From: Sphingomonas sp. 28-63-12
GTDB taxonomy: Bacteria; Pseudomonadota; Alphaproteobacteria; Sphingomonadales; Sphingomonadaceae
DNA: 64,000 bases
Direction of reading: 5' to 3'
NCBI GenBank assembly: GCA_002281535.1
Contig: NCGD01000005.1
Coordinates: forward strand, 68,249-132,248
In this document: piece after piece, positions 19,111 through 26,226 of the stretch
How positions within the stretch are numbered: position 1 is the stretch's first letter
Layout: every line of letters starts with the position of its first letter
Notes under the pieces: model-generated
Told to the model about the DNA's origin: nothing
The model's input: the letters and a program-made list of their open reading frames with translations, nothing else
Databases searched by the model: none
Program-made: the position numbers and the translations under genes

Positions 19111-19843
19111 ATGGCCGATCCCGCTGCCCTGAAATCGTTGCTCGCCAGATGTTCGGGCCGTTCATCATCGTTCTTTGTGTAATGACGGCATTCGAGTTGC
19201 TGTTGCCGCGCGAGCGTCAGTCGCTGCGGGACGGCTGGCGGGGATCGCCTTTTGGCTGGTCTATCTGCCCGCGACTGCGATCGTCTGCGCGATCACCACC
19301 GCTGCCTGGCGGGCTGTCGGCATCCCGCCGCTGCTGATCCTGCCGCTTGATTTCGCCTGGGCGGGGCCGCTGTCGATCATGCTGGCGCCGATTGTCGGAG
19401 CAATGGCCTATGATCTCGGCTTTTAGCGGTTCCACCGCGCCCAGCACCGCTGGCTGTGGCGCTATCATGCGGTGCATCATTCGATCGAGGAATTAAACGC
19501 GGTCAATTCCTATCACCATATCAGCGAGCCGCTGCTGCAATGGATCGGCATCGGCTTGCCGGCGAGCCTGATTGTCAGCGATTCCGGGGTGACGGTGCCG
19601 ATCATCGCGGTGATCATCCACCTGAATGCCTCCTTTATCCATTTGCCGATGCGGGTTTCGTTCGGCCCGCTGCGCGCCGTCTTTTGCGATAACCGGTTTC
19701 ACTGGATTCATCACAGCCTTGAGACGCGCCATTTCGACGGGAATTTCGGCGCATTCACAACCCTTTGGGATCGATTTTTCAGCACGGCTTGGTTTCCGAT
19801 CGACGCGGAGTGGCCCGACATCGGCCTGGCCGGGGTCGGGTAG
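19111..19843 (+). pseudogene. Broken sterol desaturase/fatty acid hydroxylase-like gene
   Basis: The pieces together resemble the membrane di-iron hydroxylase family: hydrophobic segments, then H-R-A-Q-H-R, H-A-V-H-H-S and H-W-I-H-H-S histidine motifs. The frame is broken in at least two places. A one-base shift lies in a GGGG run at 19240-19243, where D-G-W-R-G continues in another frame as I-A-F-W-L-V-Y. A TAG stop at 19424-19426 sits in D-L-G-F-stop-R-F-H-R, where the family usually has Tyr or Trp. A further shift near 19146-19150 is likely if the gene began at the ATG at 19111. The second half, from 19472, still reads cleanly. Confidence 0.75.
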
Positions 19844-19968
19844 CCAAAGACGATCGCGCAATGGCTGATGCTGCCGGCCCAACTGCGGAAGGCGGTTCCA
19901 GACGAGCCCCGTCTGAATCGCGACGCTGTCCTTCACGCCAAATGAATCGGCATGGCGTGCGACGAGTG

Positions 19969-19988
19969 ATATAAAGACATCTTTATAT
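19969..19988. promoter_or_regulatory. Inverted repeat before ahcY, probable SahR operator
   Basis: ATATAAAGA-CA-TCTTTATAT is a perfect nine-base inverted repeat with a two-base spacer, centred about 90 bases before the ahcY start. Repeats of this kind precede methionine-cycle genes in proteobacteria, where the ArsR-family repressor SahR binds in response to S-adenosylhomocysteine. The assignment comes from memory of the motif and from the adjacent gene; no regulator gene is in the window. Confidence 0.55.
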
Positions 19989-20069
19989 TTGATTTGGGCG
20001 GCGCCACTGGTTATGGCGCAGGCAGGCGGCCGCAGGGGCGGCCCGACATTCAGTCCCAGGAGATTTCTA

Positions 20070-21473
20070 GTGGCCACCGTTATCGAGCGTCCCGATTATG
20101 TCGTCGCCGACATCACCCTTGCCGATTTCGGCCGCAAGGAAATCAACATCGCCGAAACTGAAATGCCCGGCCTGATGGCGCTGCGCGAAGAATTCGGTGC
20201 GACCAAGCCGCTCAAGGGCGCGCGGATCACCGGATCGCTGCACATGACGATCCAGACCGCCGTGCTGATCGAAACGCTGACCGCGCTGGGTGCACAGGTC
20301 CGTTGGGCAACCTGCAACATCTATTCGACGCAGGACCATGCGGCTGCTGCGATCGCCGCGACCGGCGTGCCGGTGTTCGCGATCAAGGGCGAGAGCCTGG
20401 CGGACTATTGGGACTATGTCGGTGACATCTTCAATTGGGGTGACGAAACCGCCAACATGATCCTCGACGATGGCGGCGACGCGACAATGTTCGCGCTGTG
20501 GGGCGCCAAGCTCGAAGCCGGGCACTCGTTCCCCGAGCCGGAGAATGAGGAAGAAGTCGAGATGCAGCGCGCGGTGAAGGCGTTCATCGCCAAGAAGCCC
20601 GGCTACCTGACCGAGAGCGTCAAGGCCATCAAGGGCGTGTCGGAAGAAACGACCACCGGCGTCCACCGCCTCTACGCCATCGCCAAGAAGGGCGAGCTGC
20701 CGTTTCCTGCGATCAACGTCAACGACAGCGTGACCAAGTCGAAGTTCGATAATCTTTATGGCTGCAAGGAATCGCTGGTCGATGCGATCCGTCGCGGCAC
20801 CGACGTGATGCTGGCCGGCAAGGTCGCGACCGTCGCCGGCTTTGGCGATGTCGGCAAGGGCTCGGCCCAGTCGCTGCGCAATGGCGGCGCGCGCGTGCTG
20901 GTGACCGAAATTGACCCGATCTGTGCACTGCAGGCGGCGATGGAGGGCTTTGAAGTCGTGACGATGGAAGAAGCCGTCACGCGCTCGGACATTTTCGTGA
21001 CCGCCACCGGCAATGCCGACGTGATCACCGCCGATCACATGAAGAACATGAAGAACATGGCGATCGTCTGCAACATCGGCCATTTCGACAGCGAAATCCA
21101 GATTGCGGCGCTGTCCAACTACAAATGGACCGAAGTGAAGCCGCAGGTCGACCTGGTCGAATTCCCGGATGGCAAGCAGATCATCATCCTGTCGAAGGGT
21201 CGCCTGGTGAATTTGGGCAATGCGACCGGCCACCCGTCGTTCGTGATGTCGGCAAGCTTCACCAACCAGACGCTCGCGCAGATCGAACTGTTCACCAATC
21301 CTGGCCAGTATGAAAACGACGTCTATGTTCTGCCCAAGCATCTCGACGAAAAGGTCGCGGCGCTTCACCTCGAAAAGCTGGGCGTTAAGATGACCCAGCT
21401 GACCAAGAAGCAGGCAGAATATATCGGTGTGCCGGTCGAAGGCCCATTCAAGCCAGACCACTACCGCTACTAA
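20070..21473 (+). CDS. ahcY: Adenosylhomocysteinase
   Basis: Hydrolyses S-adenosylhomocysteine to adenosine and homocysteine, recycling the product of methylation. The GTG start at 20070 follows AGGAG at seven bases and gives 467 residues starting [10 protein letters not shown]. The NAD-binding G-F-G-D-V-G-K-G-S is near residue 257 and the C-terminal K-P-D-H-Y-R-Y is the family end. The frame extends upstream to 19989, but that part overlaps the operator region and is not conserved. A terminator follows. Confidence 0.97.
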   Translation: MATVIERPDYVVADITLADFGRKEINIAETEMPGLMALREEFGATKPLKGARITGSLHMTIQTAVLIETLTALGAQVRWATCNIYSTQDHAAAAIAATGVPVFAIKGESLADYWDYVGDIFNWGDETANMILDDGGDATMFALWGAKLEAGHSFPEPENEEEVEMQRAVKAFIAKKPGYLTESVKAIKGVSEETTTGVHRLYAIAKKGELPFPAINVNDSVTKSKFDNLYGCKESLVDAIRRGTDVMLAGKVATVAGFGDVGKGSAQSLRNGGARVLVTEIDPICALQAAMEGFEVVTMEEAVTRSDIFVTATGNADVITADHMKNMKNMAIVCNIGHFDSEIQIAALSNYKWTEVKPQVDLVEFPDGKQIIILSKGRLVNLGNATGHPSFVMSASFTNQTLAQIELFTNPGQYENDVYVLPKHLDEKVAALHLEKLGVKMTQLTKKQAEYIGVPVEGPFKPDHYRY

Positions 21474-21501
21474 GAGGTCAGACCCAACCGGGTTGACAGC
21501 A

Positions 21502-21535
21502 GGGGGTCGCGTTCGGCAACGGGCGCGGCCCTTTT
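21502..21535 (+). terminator. Rho-independent terminator after ahcY
   Basis: GGGTCGCG at 21504-21511 pairs with CGCGGCCC at 21524-21531, with one G-T pair, and TTTT follows at 21532-21535. It lies about 30 bases after the ahcY stop and separates ahcY from the divL operon. Confidence 0.7.
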
Positions 21536-21648
21536 GGCATGCATCGAGCGCCGCCACTTTGCGTGATGCGTCGCTTCCCCTTGGCCACGCCGCGTTCTAA
21601 GGGATTTGCCATGAACCAGCTGTATTTGCCGGCGTCGGACTCGGCGCG

Positions 21649-24042
21649 ATGATGGGTCAGTCGGCACTTGGCCAGACACTTGGCCCAACACTGGGGCCGA
21701 TCATGGCCGGCGTGACGCTGGCGCTGCTCATCGCGGTTGCCGGTTGGGCGCTCTATTCCGGCTTGCGTGCGCGCGCTGAAGCCGCGGCTAGTGCGGCGGA
21801 AAATGCCCGGCTGCAAGCGTTGCTGGCGTCATCCCCTGCCTTATCGATGATTGTGCGCCCCGATGGCCGGGTAAGCCTGCCCGATCGCCTGGCCGACTGG
21901 CTTTCACTTTCACCGCCGCCGCGCGACCTGGCTGATTTCAGCCGCGCCGAATCCGGGCTGACCCCAGTCGATCTCGCCGGACTGCTGGAGGACGTCGACG
22001 CAGCCCAGAAATCGGCGCGGCCATTTAGCCGGTCGGCCCGCGTGCTGGGCAGCACCAAGGTCTTGATGTTCAAGGGGCAGCGCGCGCCGAACGGCCTTCA
22101 TGCGGGGGGCAGCGTCGTGGTCTGGGCATTCGACGCTACCGAGAGTGAGGCGGAGATTGCGCGACTGGGCAACGAGGAGCTGCGGGTTCGCACCGCTTTC
22201 GAGGCGCTGACCGGCCTGATCGAGGCGGCGCCAATGCCGATGTGGTATCGCGGTGCTGATCTGCGGCTGGTGATGGTCAACTCCGCCTATGTTGAGGCGG
22301 TGGAGGGCCGGGATGCCGAGGATGTTGTCACGCGCGGGCTTGAACTGATCGAGGAATCCGGCGGTGGCGGCCCGCTTGCCAGCGCCGTTGTCGCCCGCGA
22401 CAGCCAGCGCCCGCAGACCCAGGCGGTTCCGGCGACGATCCAGGGCGCGCGGCGCATGCTGCGGGTGTTCGATGTGCCACTGCCCACCGGCGGCATCGCC
22501 GGCTTTGCGGTCGATATCGAGGAACTGGAACAGGCGCATTCGGGGATCAAGCGCTTTGCCGAGGCACAGCGGGCAATGCTCGACCGATTGTCGGCGGGCG
22601 TTGTCCAATTTGCTGCAGACCGGACACTGGCATTTTGCAACCAGCCGTTTCGCCGCCTGTTTGCGATGCGCAACGAATGGCTGGTCGACCGCCCCGAATT
22701 CGATCGCGTGCTGGAAAGGATGCGCGAGGCCAATCGCCTGCCCGAAGTGCGGGATTTCCCGGGCTGGAAGGCGGAGCGGCGCGACTGGTTCGCGGCAGCC
22801 GACAGCCAGCTCGAAGAAAACTGGCTGCTGCCCGGCGGAGTCCATTTGCGCGTGGTCGCCCAGCCGCTGCCCGATGGCGGTCTATTGCTGATCTTTGAGG
22901 ATCGCACCGAACAGATCCAGCTGGCCAGCGCGCGCGACACTTTGCTCCGCGTGCGTACCGCGACATTCGACAATCTGTTCGAGGCGCTGGGCGTGTTTGC
23001 GGCCGATGGTCGGCTGCAGCTGTGGAACAACCGTTTCCGGGTGACGCTTGGATTTGACGAGGCGTTTCTCGCCGAGCACCCCCGGGTGGATGTGCTGGCC
23101 AAGGCAGCGGCGCCCAAGCTCGCCAGCGCCGGCAAGGCGGTGCTGATCAGCGATCTGGTCCGATCGGCCACGGTCGAGCGGCTGCAGCGTGGCGGCAATC
23201 TTGCCTTTGCCGATGGCCGCCACTTCGAATTCGCGGCCGTGCCGCTGCCCGACGGCAATGCGTTGTTCACGATGCTGGACATCACCGACAGCCACAAGAT
23301 CGAGATCGCGCTGCGCGACCGCAATGAAGCGCTTGAAGCAGCCGATCGGGTCAAGACAAATTTCGTCGCAAATATGAGCTATGAACTGCGTACGCCGCTG
23401 ACCTCAATCAGCGGTTTTGCGGAAATGCTGCAAGGCGGTTATGCCGGGGCATTGCCAGAGACCGCGACCGATTATGTCAAGGCGATCATGGAATCGGTCG
23501 AGCGGCTGAGCGGCCTGGTCGACGATGTGCTCGACCTGACCAAGAATGATGATGGCGCCGCGCCGCAACTGCAGGCTGAGGTCGACCTCGACACGCTGGC
23601 GCGCGGGGTGGCGGCCAAGCTCGACGGCGCGGTCAGCGCGCGCAAGCTGGATTTTGCGATCGATATCGCACCCTCCGTCGGCCGCGTGACGGGCGATCCC
23701 CGCCGGCTCGCACAGGTGATTGACAATTTGCTGCGCCACGCGATCTCAGGCACGCCAGAGGGCGGGCGCGTGCTGCTGCATGCCGATGGCACGGCGGCAT
23801 CCGCCCGAATCGTTGTTTCGGACAATGGCCGGGGGATGAGCGAAAAGGCGATTGCCCGGGCGTTTGATCGCTTTGCCGAACCCGGCATTACGCGCAGCGG
23901 CGAACGGGCGCTGGGGCTTGGCCTGCCGCTCGCCAAGCAGTTTGTAGAGGCGCATGGCGGCACAATCGCCCTGGTATCGGAGCGCGGGCAGGGGACGTTG
24001 ATTACCGTCGAGCTGCCGCGCAGGGCCGGCACTAAAGGATGA
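21649..24042 (+). CDS. divL: DivL-like PAS histidine kinase with Tyr in place of the phospho-His
   Basis: Probable cell-cycle signalling protein. The 797-residue protein has one N-terminal membrane segment (about residues 17-39), about three PAS-type sensor regions between residues 170 and 560, and a kinase core. The H-box reads N-M-S-Y-E-L-R-T-P-L, with Tyr578 where histidine kinases have the phosphorylated His. The ATP-binding lobe keeps I-D-N-L-L-R-H, S-D-N-G-R-G-M and G-L-G-L-P-L-A-K. The same His-to-Tyr change defines Caulobacter DivL, which binds DivK and controls CckA and CtrA. The following tsaE and addAB genes fit the DivL neighbourhood. tsaE starts at its stop codon. Whether it phosphorylates anything is unknown. 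Confidence 0.8.
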   Translation: MMGQSALGQTLGPTLGPIMAGVTLALLIAVAGWALYSGLRARAEAAASAAENARLQALLASSPALSMIVRPDGRVSLPDRLADWLSLSPPPRDLADFSRAESGLTPVDLAGLLEDVDAAQKSARPFSRSARVLGSTKVLMFKGQRAPNGLHAGGSVVVWAFDATESEAEIARLGNEELRVRTAFEALTGLIEAAPMPMWYRGADLRLVMVNSAYVEAVEGRDAEDVVTRGLELIEESGGGGPLASAVVARDSQRPQTQAVPATIQGARRMLRVFDVPLPTGGIAGFAVDIEELEQAHSGIKRFAEAQRAMLDRLSAGVVQFAADRTLAFCNQPFRRLFAMRNEWLVDRPEFDRVLERMREANRLPEVRDFPGWKAERRDWFAAADSQLEENWLLPGGVHLRVVAQPLPDGGLLLIFEDRTEQIQLASARDTLLRVRTATFDNLFEALGVFAADGRLQLWNNRFRVTLGFDEAFLAEHPRVDVLAKAAAPKLASAGKAVLISDLVRSATVERLQRGGNLAFADGRHFEFAAVPLPDGNALFTMLDITDSHKIEIALRDRNEALEAADRVKTNFVANMSYELRTPLTSISGFAEMLQGGYAGALPETATDYVKAIMESVERLSGLVDDVLDLTKNDDGAAPQLQAEVDLDTLARGVAAKLDGAVSARKLDFAIDIAPSVGRVTGDPRRLAQVIDNLLRHAISGTPEGGRVLLHADGTAASARIVVSDNGRGMSEKAIARAFDRFAEPGITRSGERALGLGLPLAKQFVEAHGGTIALVSERGQGTLITVELPRRAGTKG

Positions 24043-24503
24043 CATTTGCGACAGCCCCGCTGCTCCTGACTGATCCGGCGGCAAGCGATCGTTTTGGCGC
24101 AGCGCTGGCGGCGCTGGTCATGCCGGGCGACGTAATCACGCTGGCGGGGCCGCTGGGGGCAGGCAAGACCAGCATCGCGCGCGGCCTGCTGGCGGCGCTG
24201 GGGCTCGTCGGGGAGGCGCCGTCGCCGAGCTTTGCGATCGTTCAACCCTATGCCCCGCCAGATACGCGGCTGCCGGTGCTGCATGTCGATCTTTATCGTA
24301 TCGACGATCCCGCCGAGATCAACGAACTGGGGTTGGACGAATCGGTCGAGGAACAGCTGTTGATCGTCGAATGGCCAGAGCGTGCGCCACCCGATTACTG
24401 GCCCCATGCCCTGGCGATTTCGCTGTCGATGGCGCCTGATGGCGGTCGCCGCTTGACAGTGGAGGTCCCATTGCCATGGAGGGCGCGATGGTCCCGGATA
24501 TGA
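24039..24503 (+). CDS. tsaE: tRNA threonylcarbamoyladenosine biosynthesis ATPase TsaE
   Basis: ATPase that works with TsaB and TsaD to make the t6A37 modification of ANN-decoding tRNAs. The 154-residue protein has Walker A G-P-L-G-A-G-K-T-S at residues 37-45, P-S-P-S-F-A-I-V near residue 62 and H-V-D-L-Y-R near residue 82, all family marks. Its ATG overlaps the divL stop (ATGA), and its own stop overlaps the next start at 24500. Confidence 0.93.
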   Translation: MTFATAPLLLTDPAASDRFGAALAALVMPGDVITLAGPLGAGKTSIARGLLAALGLVGEAPSPSFAIVQPYAPPDTRLPVLHVDLYRIDDPAEINELGLDESVEEQLLIVEWPERAPPDYWPHALAISLSMAPDGGRRLTVEVPLPWRARWSRI

Positions 24504-25468
24504 CACCCCCGCCTGCCGCACGCGGCTTTCTGACACTGCATGGATGGGGCGAGGCGTCGATCCTGCCATTGGCTGGCGATGCATCGTTCCGGCGTTATTT
24601 CCGGATCGTGGCGCCCGGGCGCAGCGCGGTGTTGATGGATGCACCGCCGCCGCATGAAGATCCCCGGCCCTTTGTCGATATCGCCCGATGGCTGCACCAG
24701 CGCGGTTTTGCGGCGCCCGCCATTCATGCCTTGGACCTGGTCGCCGGGCTCGTGCTAATCGAGGATTTTGGCGATGATCGCATGCGCGAGGCAATCGATG
24801 CCGATCCGGCGCGCGCTGTGCCGCTTTATGAATCGGCGGTCGATATTCTGATCGGGCTGCATCAGCAGCCACAGGGGCCGCTCGCCCCTTATGACAGGGC
24901 GGTCCTGCAGCGCGAGGCCGATCTGCTGACCGAATGGTATTGCCCCGCCGTGGGGATCGATCCCGATCAGGCGGGCTATGCACAGGCATGGGATCAGGTG
25001 TTCGATCTTGCGCTGGCCGATGTGCCGGTGACGGTATTGCGGGATTATCACGCCGAAAATTTGATGTTGAAACAGGGCGGTGGGCTTGGCCTGCTCGATT
25101 TTCAGGACGCACTGGCGGGGCATCCCGCTTATGATCTGGTGTCGCTGCTGCAGGATGCACGCCGGGACGTCGAACCCGAGATCGAACTGGCAATGCTCGC
25201 CCGCTACAAGGCAGCAACCGGCGCGGGCGACGCCTTCGACGCGGCCTATCATGTGCTGGGCGCACAGCGGAACGCCAAGATCATCGGCATTTTCACCCGG
25301 TTGTGGCAGCGTGACGGCAAGCTGCGGTATCCGACCCTTTGCCCGCGCGTCTGGCGCTATCTGGAACAGGATCTCGCGCACCCGGCGCTTGGGCCGGTGG
25401 CGGCCTGGTTCGAGGCACGACTTCCGCCCGACCGGCGTGGCGACCCGATCGTGATCGCCGGCCGATGA
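24500..25468 (+). CDS. amgK: N-acetylmuramate/N-acetylglucosamine kinase AmgK
   Basis: Phosphorylates the anomeric position of MurNAc or GlcNAc for peptidoglycan recycling. I place the start at the ATG at 24500, which overlaps the tsaE stop, as elsewhere in this operon; in-frame ATGs at 24476 and 24488 are alternatives. The protein has 322 residues with an aminoglycoside-phosphotransferase fold: L-R-D-Y-H-A-E-N-L-M near residue 186 and L-L-D-F-Q-D-A near residue 202. murU follows directly and acts next in the same pathway, which makes the assignment firm. Confidence 0.88.
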   Translation: MTPPPAARGFLTLHGWGEASILPLAGDASFRRYFRIVAPGRSAVLMDAPPPHEDPRPFVDIARWLHQRGFAAPAIHALDLVAGLVLIEDFGDDRMREAIDADPARAVPLYESAVDILIGLHQQPQGPLAPYDRAVLQREADLLTEWYCPAVGIDPDQAGYAQAWDQVFDLALADVPVTVLRDYHAENLMLKQGGGLGLLDFQDALAGHPAYDLVSLLQDARRDVEPEIELAMLARYKAATGAGDAFDAAYHVLGAQRNAKIIGIFTRLWQRDGKLRYPTLCPRVWRYLEQDLAHPALGPVAAWFEARLPPDRRGDPIVIAGR

Positions 25469-26226
25469 GCACCGTCCGCACCCTGGCGATCCGCCCCGAT
25501 CCCGGTGGCGTGGTGCCAGAAACGGCGATGGTGATGGCGGCGGGGCTCGGCAAACGGATGCGTCCGCTTACCGCCACGCGCCCCAAGCCGCTGGTGCAGG
25601 TGGCAGGCCAAACCCTGCTCGATCATGCACTCGATCGGCTGCGCGCTGCCGGTATCAAGCGGACGATCATCAATGTTCATTATCTGGCGGATGCGCTCGA
25701 GGCACATTTGCGGCGTCGCGATCAGGGCATGGAGATTGTGATCTCCGATGAACGCGCGCAATTGATGGAGACTGGGGGCGGACTGGTACAGGCGCGCGCG
25801 CTGATTGGCGACAAGCCGTTCGTGACGGTCAACAGCGACAATTTGTGGGTCGATGGCCCGATCGATTCGATCCGCGCGCTGGCTGCCGGCTGGGACGATG
25901 CGCGGATGGATGCGCTGTTGCTGCTGGTGCCGTTGGCGCGCGCCAATTGCCATGGCGGCAGTGGCGATTTCCATCTCGATCCATATGGTCGGATTACAGG
26001 GCGACGGCGACGGGGGCGACTTGCCCCCTTCGTCTGGACCGGGGTGCAGATATTGTCACCGCGCGTGATCGCCGATTGGCCGGCGGGCCCGTTTTCGACC
26101 AACTTGTTCTGGGATCGCGCAATTGCGGCAGGCCGCGCTTTCGGCATCAGCTATCAAGGGTTGTGGTTCGATGTCGGCACGCCGGGCGCGATCGCCAAGA
26201 CCGAAGCGATCCTGGCGGATGGCTAA
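25465..26226 (+). CDS. murU: N-acetylmuramate alpha-1-phosphate uridylyltransferase MurU
   Basis: Makes UDP-MurNAc from MurNAc-1-phosphate, the AmgK product, bypassing de novo MurA and its fosfomycin-sensitive step. The ATG at 25465 overlaps the amgK stop and gives 253 residues. The nucleotidyltransferase signature A-A-G-L-G-K-R-M-R-P-L-T lies near residue 24, K-P-L-V-Q-V-A near residue 41 and N-S-D-N-L near residue 118. A frame extending upstream into amgK is not the real start. Confidence 0.92.
   Translation: MSTVRTLAIRPDPGGVVPETAMVMAAGLGKRMRPLTATRPKPLVQVAGQTLLDHALDRLRAAGIKRTIINVHYLADALEAHLRRRDQGMEIVISDERAQLMETGGGLVQARALIGDKPFVTVNSDNLWVDGPIDSIRALAAGWDDARMDALLLLVPLARANCHGGSGDFHLDPYGRITGRRRRGRLAPFVWTGVQILSPRVIADWPAGPFSTNLFWDRAIAAGRAFGISYQGLWFDVGTPGAIAKTEAILADG

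Noticed and set aside
20067-21557. Minus-strand open frame of 496 codons across ahcY
   Set aside because: Antisense to a well conserved gene, with no family resemblance.
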